A stretch of 64,000 nucleotides of DNA from an uncultured Clostridia bacterium (lineage in GTDB: Bacteria; Bacillota; Clostridia; Christensenellales; QALW01). Shown piece after piece: positions 42,326 through 50,899 of the stretch. The DNA lies in NCBI GenBank assembly GCA_934465535.1, contig CAKSKV010000007.1, positions 37,329 through 101,328 on the forward strand, read 5' to 3'. How positions within the stretch are numbered: position 1 is the stretch's first letter; each line of letters starts with the position of its first letter. The notes beneath the pieces are model-generated. The model did no database searches, was not told where the DNA came from, and was given only the letters and a program-made list of their open reading frames with translations. The position numbers and the translations under genes are program-made.

Positions 42326-42768
42326 AAAATCAGGCCGTAAAAACCGAGTTCAAGCCTAAAATCGTGGCGTTTTGCTGCAACTGGTGCTCCTATGCGGGCG
42401 CGGATCTTGCCGGCTCCAGCCGTCTTGCCTATCCGGCGGATGTAAAGATAATCCGTGTGCCCTGCTCCTGCCGTGTGAACCCGCTGTTCATCCTTAGGGC
42501 CTTTGAAAAGGGTGCGGACGGAGTTATCCTTTGCGGCTGCCATCCGGGCGACTGCCATTACAGCACCGGCAACTATTATGCCCGCCGCCGCATGACCATG
42601 CTGTTCTCCATGCTGGATTATCTTGGCGTGGAGAGGGCGCGCACCCGCGTGGAGTGGGTTTCCGCTGCCGAGGGCGCAAAGTTCTCCGCGGTCATGAACA
42701 GCTTTGTATCCAAAATTTACGAGCTTGGCGAAAATGTGAGATTGGGGGATCTGAGATGCAAGAAATAG
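42316..42768 (+). CDS. flxD: MvhD/FlxD-type [2Fe-2S] subunit
   Basis: 150 residues of the MvhD / F420-nonreducing hydrogenase iron-sulfur subunit D family. Conserved cysteines are C20, C21, C24, C50, C52, C73, C75 and C80 (FCCNWCSYAGAD, PCSCR, CGCHPGDCHY). MvhD connects HdrA with an electron-input module: hydrogenase in methanogens, FlxABC in bacteria. Here no hydrogenase is present and Flx-like subunits follow, so NADH is the likely donor. Overlaps hdrA by 10 bases and the following gene by 13. Confidence 0.9.
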   Translation: MQVENQAVKTEFKPKIVAFCCNWCSYAGADLAGSSRLAYPADVKIIRVPCSCRVNPLFILRAFEKGADGVILCGCHPGDCHYSTGNYYARRRMTMLFSMLDYLGVERARTRVEWVSAAEGAKFSAVMNSFVSKIYELGENVRLGDLRCKK

Positions 42769-43739
42769 AAAAAACTCTGCGCTCCCGCTGTGCGGAGCTG
42801 CTTGAGAGCGGCGCCTGCGACCGGGTTCTTGCCTGGGAGGAGGGCGAGTTCTTCTACGATAAAACTCCCGCCGTGTTTACCGCCCCGGAAAAGGCGGAGA
42901 AGCTTTGCTATGACAGCTTCTGCGGCGCAAATTTAAGCAAATACCTTATAGAAAAGGCGGCGGAGGGCAAAACCTGCGTGCTGCTCAAGCCCTGCGACAC
43001 CTATTCCTTCAACCAGCTGCTTACCGAGCACCGCATAGACCGCGATAAGATATATGTTATCGGTGTGGGCTGCGACGGCATGGTGGATATCGAAAAGGTG
43101 CGCGCTCTGGGCATAAAGGGCATAACCGGCGTTACCGAAAACGGCGCGGAGCTTACCGTGCACACGGTGTACGGCGATAAAACCTGCAAAAAGGCGGACT
43201 GCCTGCTGGAAAAATGCCTCTCCTGCAAGGGAAAGAAGCATTTTGCCTATGATGAGCTGATCCCGGCGCAGGACGGCGAGGAGGAAACGCCTGCCGGACG
43301 CTTTGACATGGTGGAGAAGCTTCAGAGCATGTCGCCCAAGGAGCGCTTTGATTTCTGGCAGAGCGAGCTGAGCAAATGCATAAGGTGCAACGCCTGCCGC
43401 AACGCCTGCCCGGCCTGCACCTGCCGCAAGTGCATATTTGATAACCCTGCAAGCGGAGTGGCTGCCAAGGCCAATGCCGACACCTTCGAGGAGAAGATGT
43501 TCCATATAATCCGCGCCTTCCATGTTGCGGGCCGCTGCACCGACTGCGGAGAGTGCTCCAGAGTCTGCCCGCAGAACATACCGCTGCATCTGCTCAACCG
43601 TATGTTCATAAAGGAAATAAACGAATTCTACGGCGATTATCAGGCGGGGCTTGAGCCCGGTCAGCGCGGGCCGCTTATAAGCTTTGATAAGGAAGACGCC
43701 GATCCCACTGCCGTGAGCGATAAGGGGGACAAGGCATGA
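42756..43739 (+). CDS. Iron-sulfur subunit of the Flx module (FrhB-like plus 2x[4Fe-4S])
   Basis: 327 residues from the ATG at 42756 (GGGGG seven to eight bases upstream; the longer frame lies inside flxD). The N-terminal half (TCVLLKPCDTYSF, YVIGVGCDGMVDIEK) resembles FrhB/FdhB-type electron-transfer subunits. The C-terminal half has CIRCNACRNACP with further Cys in CTCRKC, and CTDCGECSRVCP. It corresponds to one of the two iron-sulfur subunits FlxB/FlxC of FlxABCD; I cannot say which letter. Overlaps flxD and, by four bases, the next gene. Confidence 0.85.
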   Translation: MQEIEKTLRSRCAELLESGACDRVLAWEEGEFFYDKTPAVFTAPEKAEKLCYDSFCGANLSKYLIEKAAEGKTCVLLKPCDTYSFNQLLTEHRIDRDKIYVIGVGCDGMVDIEKVRALGIKGITGVTENGAELTVHTVYGDKTCKKADCLLEKCLSCKGKKHFAYDELIPAQDGEEETPAGRFDMVEKLQSMSPKERFDFWQSELSKCIRCNACRNACPACTCRKCIFDNPASGVAAKANADTFEEKMFHIIRAFHVAGRCTDCGECSRVCPQNIPLHLLNRMFIKEINEFYGDYQAGLEPGQRGPLISFDKEDADPTAVSDKGDKA

Positions 43740-44770
43740 AAAAGCTGCAAACTTCCCGCATTAACGAGTTTTTTGACGCCGTTGCGGCGCAGGGCAGGCT
43801 GTATCTGCCCCTGGAGAACGATTCCAGCGTGAACTTCGGCGTATATGCTCCGGGTGCAAAATACGATCCCGCCGTGCTGCACACGGTAAAGAGCGCAAAG
43901 GATGTGTTCTTCCCGCAGTGCGAATCCATGGTGTCGTTTATGACCAAGGATAAGACCTTCACGGTAACTCCCGTTGCGCCGCTTGAAGAGCAATTCACCG
44001 TTTTCGGAGTGAGAGCCTGCGATGTTCGCGGCTTTGAGCTGCTGGACAAGGTGTTCCTCACCGACCCGGTGGACAACTTCTATGCCGCGCGCCGCGAGCA
44101 CGGCACCGTGATATCCGTAGCCTGCGCGCAGCCGGAGGAAACCTGCTTCTGCGGCACCTTCGGCATTGATATGACCGCCCCCGGCGGAGATGTGCGCGCC
44201 TTCTGGACGGATGAATATGTATATTTTGCGCCCCTTACCCAAAAGGGAACGGCGCTGCTTGATTCCGTCGCCGGTTTGCTTGAGGAGACCGATGAGGCTC
44301 CCGCTCCGGTGGAGGAGCAGCGCAAAGAGGCGCAGAGCATCATGGAAAAGCTGCCCCTTGCCTCCCTTACGACCGAGGGCTGGGGCGCAGGCAAGCTGCA
44401 TGAAAAGTTTGACCGCCCGGAATGGGACGAGCTGTCCGCCGCCTGCATAGGCTGCGGCACCTGCACCTTTGTGTGCCCCACCTGCCAGTGCTACGATGTA
44501 CGGGATTATAAGGCCGGGGACAAGGTAAGCCGCTATCGCTGCTGGGATTCCTGCATGTATAACGACTTCACCATGATGGCTCACGGCACGAACCGCCCCA
44601 CTCAGAAGCAGCGGTTCCGTCAGCGCTTCATGCACAAGCTGGTGTACTTCCCGGACAACAACGACGGCGCATTCTCCTGCGTGGGCTGCGGCCGCTGTGT
44701 CGCCAAGTGCCCCATAAGCATGAATATTGTCAAGGTTATGAAAGCTATGGGAGGTAAAAACAATGACTGA
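43736..44770 (+). CDS. Iron-sulfur subunit of the Flx module (AsrA-like)
   Basis: 344 residues, similar to the anaerobic sulfite reductase A subunit: an N-terminal domain (ARINEFFDAVAAQGRLYLP-like start, FGVRACDVRGFELLDKVF) and two C-terminal [4Fe-4S] motifs CIGCGTCTFVCP and CVGCGRCVAKCP. In FlxABCD complexes this type of subunit lies between the NAD-binding flavoprotein and HdrA. No sulfite reductase C subunit is present, so sulfite reduction is unlikely. Starts by ATGA overlap and overlaps the next gene by eight bases. Confidence 0.88.
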   Translation: MKKLQTSRINEFFDAVAAQGRLYLPLENDSSVNFGVYAPGAKYDPAVLHTVKSAKDVFFPQCESMVSFMTKDKTFTVTPVAPLEEQFTVFGVRACDVRGFELLDKVFLTDPVDNFYAARREHGTVISVACAQPEETCFCGTFGIDMTAPGGDVRAFWTDEYVYFAPLTQKGTALLDSVAGLLEETDEAPAPVEEQRKEAQSIMEKLPLASLTTEGWGAGKLHEKFDRPEWDELSAACIGCGTCTFVCPTCQCYDVRDYKAGDKVSRYRCWDSCMYNDFTMMAHGTNRPTQKQRFRQRFMHKLVYFPDNNDGAFSCVGCGRCVAKCPISMNIVKVMKAMGGKNND

Positions 44771-45626
44771 TGAGCATATCTGTACCTGTCATGCAAACGA
44801 TTATAAAGATGTCCTGCTGCCGCAGACCGCGGTGGTAACGGATATACGCACCGATACCCCGGATGTAAAAACCTTCCGCGTGGTAACTCCCGAGGGCAAA
44901 ATACCCTTTGACCATATGCCCGGTCAGTGCGCCATGCTAACCATTCCCGGAGTGGGCGAGGCTATGTTCTCCATAACCTCCTCCCCCACGAACACCGAGT
45001 ATAAAGAATTCTCCATAAAGCGCTGCGGCATGCTTACCGAGGCGCTGCATGCCATGGAGCCCGGTCAGGAAATAGGCATACGCGGGCCCTACGGCAAGCC
45101 CTTCCCGGTGGATACCGAGTTCAAGGGCAAGGATCTGCTGTTCATTGCCGGCGGTATCGGCATTGCGCCGCTGAGGTCGGTTATAAACTATGTACGGGCG
45201 CACCGTGAGGATTACGGCCACATAGATGTGCTCTACGGCTCCAGAAGCGCGGATGATCTTGTGGATTATCAGGAAATGCAGCAGGAGTGGGCAAACGAGA
45301 AGGATTTCAGCGTTTATCTCACCATAGACAGAGAACAGCAGGGCTGGGAGGGCCATGTAGGCTTTGTTCCCTCCTATCTTAAGGAAATAGGCTTCAAGCC
45401 CACCAGCACCGCGATCATCTGCGGCCCGCCCATAATGATTAAATTCGTGCTTGCGGGGCTTGTGGAAATGGGCTTTAACAAAACCCAGATCTATACCACG
45501 CTGGAGCTTAAAATGAAATGCGGCGTGGGCAAGTGCGGAAGATGCAATATCGGCAGCAAATATGTCTGCAAGGACGGCCCTGTGTTCCGCTTCGATGAGA
45601 TCGACGAGCTGCCCAACGAATACTAA
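44763..45626 (+). CDS. flxA: FAD/NAD-binding oxidoreductase subunit (FlxA-like)
   Basis: 287 residues of the ferredoxin-NADP reductase-like family (close to PyrK and AsrB). FAD-binding MFSITSSPTN (the RxYS equivalent lacks the usual Arg), NAD-binding LLFIAGGIGIAPLRSVI, and a C-terminal [2Fe-2S] site (MKCGVGKCGRCNIG...YVCKDGPVF). This should be the point where NADH (or NADPH) delivers electrons. Order in the operon is hdrB-hdrC-hdrA-flxD-(two Fe-S subunits)-flxA, all overlapping or nearly so. Fumarate reductase genes follow after 18 bases. Confidence 0.9.
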   Translation: MTDEHICTCHANDYKDVLLPQTAVVTDIRTDTPDVKTFRVVTPEGKIPFDHMPGQCAMLTIPGVGEAMFSITSSPTNTEYKEFSIKRCGMLTEALHAMEPGQEIGIRGPYGKPFPVDTEFKGKDLLFIAGGIGIAPLRSVINYVRAHREDYGHIDVLYGSRSADDLVDYQEMQQEWANEKDFSVYLTIDREQQGWEGHVGFVPSYLKEIGFKPTSTAIICGPPIMIKFVLAGLVEMGFNKTQIYTTLELKMKCGVGKCGRCNIGSKYVCKDGPVFRFDEIDELPNEY

Positions 45627-45644
45627 TAATCGGAGGAAACGAAA

Positions 45645-46319
45645 ATGGAAGAAATGGTAAACATATATATCATGGGCAAGCAGTACACCGTACCCGCCGC
45701 CCTTACCATCATGAACGCCATGGAATACGCGGGCTATCAGCACAAACGCGGCTGCGGCTGCCGCGCCGGCTTCTGCGGCGCCTGCGCTACCATCTATCGC
45801 ATCAAGGGTCAGAACGAGCTGAAATTCTGCCTTGCGTGCCAGACCAAGGTGGAGAACGATATGTATATCGCTTCCCTGCCCTTCTTCCCCACGCAGAAGA
45901 AAATATACGATATAAATCAGATCCGTCCCACCGAGGATATCATGATGCAGCTCTATCCCGAAATATACAGCTGCATCGGCTGCAACGCCTGCACAAAGGC
46001 CTGCCCGCAGGGGCTTAATGTAATGCAGTATATCGCCTATGCTCAGCGCGGTGATTATGCCGCCTGCGCCGAGGCCTCCTTTGACTGCGTAGCCTGCGGC
46101 ATGTGCTCCTCCCGCTGCCCCGCACAGATAACTCACCCCATGGTGTCGCTGCTTGCACGCCGTCTTTACGGCAAGTATATCGCGCCCAAGAGCGAGCATC
46201 TGGCAAAGCGCGTGCAGGAGATAAAGGACGGCGTGTTTACCGATGCCGTAAACGAGCTTGCCGCCAAGCCGCTTGCGGAGCTTCAGGATATGTACAACCA
46301 CAGAGACATCGAGAAATAG
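45645..46319 (+). CDS. frdB: Fumarate reductase/succinate dehydrogenase iron-sulfur subunit
   Basis: 224 residues. N-terminal [2Fe-2S] domain with C37/C39, C44, C47 and C62 (GCGCRAGFCGAC...FCLAC), then two ferredoxin motifs CIGCNACTKACP and CVACGMCSSRCP. A classical FrdB has mixed [3Fe-4S] and [4Fe-4S] clusters for quinone; here both C-terminal motifs have four Cys, which fits a soluble enzyme not reacting with quinone. It lacks the CCG domain of methanogen TfrB, but hdrB in the same operon could supply that function. GGAGG precedes the ATG. Confidence 0.9.
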   Translation: MEEMVNIYIMGKQYTVPAALTIMNAMEYAGYQHKRGCGCRAGFCGACATIYRIKGQNELKFCLACQTKVENDMYIASLPFFPTQKKIYDINQIRPTEDIMMQLYPEIYSCIGCNACTKACPQGLNVMQYIAYAQRGDYAACAEASFDCVACGMCSSRCPAQITHPMVSLLARRLYGKYIAPKSEHLAKRVQEIKDGVFTDAVNELAAKPLAELQDMYNHRDIEK

Positions 46320-46332
46320 GGAGGAAAAACAG

Positions 46333-47949
46333 ATGCTGACACAGGAAATGCTGGATTCGATAAAAAGAGTGGAAGCAAGCAGACCTCAGAGAATAGGCGC
46401 GGAGCTCAGGCGCATGAGCGCGCAGGAAAAGGACGAGCTGCTTCGCCGGTTTCATCCGGACTACCGTCAGGACGGCTTTGTTTATCTTGCCGTAGGCCCC
46501 AACAAGGGCGATAAGGTTCCCACGGAGCTGGGCAACCTGCTGCACGGCAAAAGCCGCGTTCTGGGCCAGGATGTAGAGCTGGACGATATATACTACGATA
46601 CCGATGTGCTTATAATCGGCGGCGGCGGAGCGGGCGCTTCGGCAGCCATAGAGGCCGATAACAAGGGCGCAAAGGTGACCATTGTAACAAAGCTTCGCAT
46701 GGGCGATGCCAACACCATGATGGCGGAGGGCGGCATACAGGCGGCGGACAAGGCCAACGATTCCCCCGCGATACACTATCTTGACGCGCTGGGCGGCGGC
46801 CACTTTGCCAATAAGCCCGAGCTGCTCAAAAAGCTTGTTACCGAAGCGCCGGACTGCATACAGTGGCTTAACGACATGGGCGTTATGTTCGATAAAGAAC
46901 CGGACGGCACCATGGTCACCACTCACGGCGGCGGTACCAGCCGCAAGCGTATGCATGCCTGCCGCGACTATTCCGGCGCGGAGATAATGCGCGTGCTGCG
47001 CGACGAGGTAATAAACCGCGGTATTCAGATAGTGGATTTCACCGCTGCGGTGGAGCTGCTGCTGGATACGCAGGGCAGAGCGGCGGGCGCCGTGCTTATG
47101 AATATGGAAACCGGCGAGATCCGCATTGCTCGCGCAAAAACCGTGATCATCGCCACCGGCGGAGCCGGACGGCTGCACTATCAGGGCTTTGCCACCAGCA
47201 ACCATTACGGAGCAACCGCTGACGGACTTATTCTCGGCTATCGCGCCGGCGCAAAGCTGCTTTATGCCGATACCATTCAGTATCATCCCACCGGCGTTGC
47301 ATACCCGGCGCAGATGTTCGGCGCACTGGTAACGGAAAAGGTGCGTTCTCTGGGCGCACAGCTTATCAATGTGGACGGCGTTGCCTTCATGAACCCGCTG
47401 GAAACCCGCGATGTTACCGCTGCCTCCATCATCAGGGAGTGCACTGCAAACGGCAAGGGCGTGCCTACGCCGCTGGGCAGCGCAATATGGCTTGATACCC
47501 CCATGATCGACATCATAAACGGCCCCGGCACCATCGAAAAGAAGCTGCCCGGTATGCTGCGTATGTACGAAAAGCTGGGCATAGATATGCGCACCACCCC
47601 CATACTCATCTATCCTACACTGCACTACCAGAACGGCGGCATCGAGATATCCGCAAACGGCATGAGCAGTGTGGAGAACCTGTTTGTGGCGGGCGAGGCA
47701 GTGGGCGGCGTTCACGGACGCAACCGTCTTATGGGCAACTCGCTGCTGGATATCATCGTTTTCGGCCGCAATGCAGGACGCAACGCGGGCGAGAAGTGCC
47801 GCAGCGTGGAGCCGGGCGCGAAGCTCAGCCTTGAGCATGTCAAAAAGTACGAGCAGGAGCTGGAGGCCTCCGGCGCAGCCACCGGTCAGGAATCCCCGAT
47901 GCTGCTGCCCACCTATACTCACGGCAGTGAAATAAACCGCTTTAAGTAA
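46333..47949 (+). CDS. frdA: Fumarate reductase flavoprotein subunit (non-covalent FAD type)
   Basis: 538 residues. The FAD domain starts at VLIIGGGGAGASAAIEA (~92). Active-site motifs are present: QYHPTGVAYP, THGGGTSRKR, LETRDVTAASI, LHYQNGGIEI and GRNRLMGNSLLDIIVFGR. The residue that carries covalent FAD in membrane-bound FrdA/SdhA (His in SHTVAAEGG) is N127 here (ANTMMAEGG), so FAD should be non-covalent, as in soluble fumarate reductases and NadB. A ~90-residue N-terminal extension before the FAD domain is unusual. GGGAGG is eight bases before the ATG at 46333. No membrane anchor genes follow. Confidence 0.92.
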   Translation: MLTQEMLDSIKRVEASRPQRIGAELRRMSAQEKDELLRRFHPDYRQDGFVYLAVGPNKGDKVPTELGNLLHGKSRVLGQDVELDDIYYDTDVLIIGGGGAGASAAIEADNKGAKVTIVTKLRMGDANTMMAEGGIQAADKANDSPAIHYLDALGGGHFANKPELLKKLVTEAPDCIQWLNDMGVMFDKEPDGTMVTTHGGGTSRKRMHACRDYSGAEIMRVLRDEVINRGIQIVDFTAAVELLLDTQGRAAGAVLMNMETGEIRIARAKTVIIATGGAGRLHYQGFATSNHYGATADGLILGYRAGAKLLYADTIQYHPTGVAYPAQMFGALVTEKVRSLGAQLINVDGVAFMNPLETRDVTAASIIRECTANGKGVPTPLGSAIWLDTPMIDIINGPGTIEKKLPGMLRMYEKLGIDMRTTPILIYPTLHYQNGGIEISANGMSSVENLFVAGEAVGGVHGRNRLMGNSLLDIIVFGRNAGRNAGEKCRSVEPGAKLSLEHVKKYEQELEASGAATGQESPMLLPTYTHGSEINRFK

Positions 47950-47962
47950 GCATAAAATACAG

Positions 47963-47997
47963 CTGCGGCCGATTTTTCGGCCGCAGACCTTTTGCTT
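47963..47997 (+). terminator. Hairpin after frdA
   Basis: CTGCGGCCGA / TCGGCCGCAG stem, TTTT loop, followed by ACCTTTTGCTTTT, an imperfect T-tract. May only partly separate frdA from the transporter gene that follows. Confidence 0.6.
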
Positions 47998-48065
47998 TTC
48001 TGCAAAAAACAGGGATATGTAAAAACAGAGATACAAAGCATTTAATAAAAATTGAGGTAAGGTAT

Positions 48066-49346
48066 ATGTCATTATTCGGAGGAGTGATCTCAGTATCCGG
48101 CGTGGCGTTTTTCGTTATGGTCGTGATGCTTATTGCCGCCGTGGGCTATATGCTCGGGCGGATCACCATAAAGGGCGTTTCGCTGGGCACCGCGGGCGTG
48201 TTCATTATTGCGCTGCTTTTCGGCGCGCTGTTCTATCAAAGCATTTCCGATGCGCTTGTAATCAAGGGTACGGCGGCCGTTGAGGGCGCGGAGGGCGTGG
48301 CGTATCAGACAAGCTATGCTTCCCAGGCACTCAAGCTTGTGGAAAACATCGGGCTTGTTATGTTCGTAACCGCGGTGGGCTTTATTGCGGGCCCGAACTT
48401 TTTCAAGAACCTTAAAAAGAATTTCAAATCCTATATCGTTCTGGGTCTGCTTATCATCCTTTCCGGCGGTATTGCCTGCGTTGCCTGCTACTTTATCGGC
48501 AAGGGCGGCGAAAGCGATCCCAAGGAGTTTGTGGCAATGCTTGTGGGTCTGCTTTCCGGTTCGCTCACCAGCACTCCGGCGTTTTCTGCGGCCAAGGATA
48601 CCGTTGCTGCGGAATATGTGGATGCCGTTACCGTGGGTCACGGCATAGCCTACCTTTTCGGCGTTATAGGCGTTGTGCTGTTTGTGCAGCTTATTCCCAA
48701 GCTTGTAAAGGCGGATATGAACCTTGAGCGCTCAAAGCTTGCCGCCGTGGATGTGGGACAGGGCGGCAGAAAGCCCGCAAAGGGCAAGCTCATACACATT
48801 GATCCCTTCGGAATAGGCGCGTTTGCCCTTGCCGCCATAGTGGGCATAATCGTGGGCAACATTCACATTCCGCTTACCTCCAAGGGCTTAAGCGGCACCA
48901 CCTTCGCTCTTACCGCCACCGGCGGAACCTTGCTTGTATCTCTTATCGTGGCGCATTTCGGGCGCATAGGCAGAATCAGCCTTATGCCGGATAAAAAAAC
49001 CCTTGAGGTCTTCCGCGAGCTTGGGCTTATGCTGTTCCTTATAGGCGCGGGCGTTGCGGGCGGCGCAAGCTTTGTAAAATACTTCAAGCCCATATATTTC
49101 GTCTACGGCGTTGTAATGACGATATTCCCCATGGTGGTGGGCTATCTGTTTGCAAAGTATGTTCTTAAGCTCAGCCTGCTTAATAACCTTGGCTCCATAA
49201 CGGGCGGAATGACCAGCACTCCGGCGCTGGGCACCCTTATAAATGTCGCCGGCACCGACGATGTGGCTTCGGCGTATGCCGCCACCTATCCCATTGCCCT
49301 TATAGCCGTTGTGCTTATATCACAGGGGCTTATACTGCTGTTGTAA
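48066..49346 (+). CDS. Aspartate:alanine exchanger family (AAEx) transporter
   Basis: 426 residues with about ten membrane helices in two AspT/YidE/YbjL duplication units; the paired signatures are GLLSGSLTSTPAFSAA (residue ~160) and GSITGGMTSTPALGTL (~385). No TrkA-C cytosolic domains are present between the halves, only a ~40-residue loop. AAEx members exchange aspartate for alanine (AspT) or export succinate (SucE1 of Corynebacterium). Placed between fumarate reductase and fumarase, it is a good candidate for succinate export or a C4-dicarboxylate exchange. AGGTAAGG lies upstream of the ATG. Confidence 0.88.
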   Translation: MSLFGGVISVSGVAFFVMVVMLIAAVGYMLGRITIKGVSLGTAGVFIIALLFGALFYQSISDALVIKGTAAVEGAEGVAYQTSYASQALKLVENIGLVMFVTAVGFIAGPNFFKNLKKNFKSYIVLGLLIILSGGIACVACYFIGKGGESDPKEFVAMLVGLLSGSLTSTPAFSAAKDTVAAEYVDAVTVGHGIAYLFGVIGVVLFVQLIPKLVKADMNLERSKLAAVDVGQGGRKPAKGKLIHIDPFGIGAFALAAIVGIIVGNIHIPLTSKGLSGTTFALTATGGTLLVSLIVAHFGRIGRISLMPDKKTLEVFRELGLMLFLIGAGVAGGASFVKYFKPIYFVYGVVMTIFPMVVGYLFAKYVLKLSLLNNLGSITGGMTSTPALGTLINVAGTDDVASAYAATYPIALIAVVLISQGLILLL

Positions 49347-49437
49347 AAAAGGTCGCCCTTACCGGGCGGAAACCCTGTATTGAAGGCGCGGGCGCTGCCT
49401 GCGCTTTTATAAATATTGCTGAAAGGAATAAAAAACA

Positions 49438-50280
49438 ATGCGTCAGATCAATGTGGAAGAGATCACCAACACCGTGCGCGATATGTGCATATCGGTAAAC
49501 TATGAGCTCTCCGGCGATATGAAAAATGTTCTCTGCGCCGCCGCCGGCAAAGAGGAATCCCCTCTGGGCCGCCAGATACTGGAGCAGCTGAAGGAGAATA
49601 TGGACATCGCAAAGGAGGATATGATCCCCATCTGCCAGGATACCGGCATGGCGGTAATATTCATCGAGATAGGGCAGGATGTGCACTTCGTGGGCGGCTC
49701 CCTTGAGGCGGCAATAAACGAGGGCGTGCGCCGCGGCTATACCGAGGGCTACCTGCGCAAATCCGTGGTGGGCGATCCCCTTATCCGCGAAAACACCAAG
49801 GACAACACCCCCGCCGTCATCCACTATTCCATTGTGGACGGCGAATCGGTAAAAATCACCCTTTCCCCCAAGGGCTTCGGCAGCGAGAACATGAGCCGCG
49901 TGTTCATGCTCAAGCCCGCCGAGGGCATAGAGGGCGTCAAGAACGCCGTTATCACCGCGGTTAAGGAGGCCGGCCCCAATGCCTGCCCGCCCATGGTTGT
50001 GGGCGTGGGCGTAGGCGGCGATTTTGAAAAGTGCGCCATCCTTGCCAAAAAGGCGCTCACCCGCTCCGCCGAGGAGCGCAGCTCCGTACCCTATGTGCGT
50101 CAGCTGGAGCAGGAGCTGCTGGAAAGCATAAACAAGCTGGGCATCGGCCCTGCTGGTCTGGGCGGCCGCATGACGGCGCTTGCCGTAAATGTGGAAACCT
50201 ATGCCACCCATATCGCCGGTCTGCCCGTGGGCGTAAACATCTGCTGCCATGTCAACCGCCACATTGTGCGCACCATTTGA
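49438..50280 (+). CDS. Fumarate hydratase class I, alpha subunit
   Basis: 280 residues, the N-terminal part of the iron-sulfur fumarase split in two genes. ICQDTGMAVIFIEIG carries C66, GPNACPPMVVGVGVGGDFEKC further cysteines and VNICCHVNRH the last; these hold the oxygen-sensitive [4Fe-4S] cluster. It interconverts malate and fumarate, joining the malate dehydrogenase at 38058 to the fumarate reductase. Eighteen bases before the beta subunit. GAAAGG lies upstream. Confidence 0.93.
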   Translation: MRQINVEEITNTVRDMCISVNYELSGDMKNVLCAAAGKEESPLGRQILEQLKENMDIAKEDMIPICQDTGMAVIFIEIGQDVHFVGGSLEAAINEGVRRGYTEGYLRKSVVGDPLIRENTKDNTPAVIHYSIVDGESVKITLSPKGFGSENMSRVFMLKPAEGIEGVKNAVITAVKEAGPNACPPMVVGVGVGGDFEKCAILAKKALTRSAEERSSVPYVRQLEQELLESINKLGIGPAGLGGRMTALAVNVETYATHIAGLPVGVNICCHVNRHIVRTI

Positions 50281-50298
50281 TAAAGGAGGAAATAAACC

Positions 50299-50850
50299 AT
50301 GGATAAGCATCTTAAAGTACCCTTTACGGCCGATGAAGCCGCCGCGCTGCGCGCAGGCGATATGGTATATCTCACAGGCGTTGTCTATACCGCGCGCGAT
50401 GCCGCCCATAAGCGCATGAACGATGCTCTTGACCGCGGCGAGCAGCTGCCCGTTGACCTTTCCGGCAATGTGGTGTATTATCTCGGCCCCACCCCGGCGC
50501 GCCCCGGCAGGGTTATAGGCTCCGCCGGCCCCACCACCGCCAGCCGCATGGATAAATATGCCCCCCGCCTGCTCGATTTGGGTCTGCGCGGCATGATAGG
50601 CAAGGGCAAGCGCACTCAGCAGGTGGCGGACGCCATCGTGCGCAATAAGGCCGTGTATTTCGCCGCCGTGGGCGGCGCGGGCGCGCTTTTGTCCAAGTGC
50701 ATTAAAAAGGCCGATGTCGTGGCCTATGACGATTTGGGCACCGAAGCCATCCGCCGCCTTGAGGTGGAAAATCTGCCCGTGATAGTGGTTATCGACAGCA
50801 CGGGGGATAACCTCTACCTTACCGCGCCGGAAAAATATCATATTGATTAA
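50299..50850 (+). CDS. Fumarate hydratase class I, beta subunit
   Basis: 183 residues, the C-terminal part of class I fumarase. GDMVYLTGVVYTARDAAHKRM, YLGPTPARPGRVIGSAGPTTASRMD and MIGKGKRTQ are the hallmarks; FAAVGGAGAL and the DLGTEAI loop complete the active site. AAAGGAGG precedes the ATG. The same fold occurs in L-tartrate dehydratase beta, but the operon supports fumarase. Last gene of the cluster; a perfect terminator follows. Confidence 0.93.
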   Translation: MDKHLKVPFTADEAAALRAGDMVYLTGVVYTARDAAHKRMNDALDRGEQLPVDLSGNVVYYLGPTPARPGRVIGSAGPTTASRMDKYAPRLLDLGLRGMIGKGKRTQQVADAIVRNKAVYFAAVGGAGALLSKCIKKADVVAYDDLGTEAIRRLEVENLPVIVVIDSTGDNLYLTAPEKYHID

Positions 50851-50899
50851 ACAGCTAAAAATATTTTTCTCTGCAACGGAATAATTTGTCATAAAAGCA

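Noticed and set aside
43736..44770. Anaerobic sulfite reductase subunit A
   Set aside because: The family resemblance is real, but there is no asrC and the gene is embedded between Flx/Hdr subunits.
46237..48072. 611-codon open frame on the minus strand
   Set aside because: Antisense to frdA; no ribosome binding site or recognisable domain.
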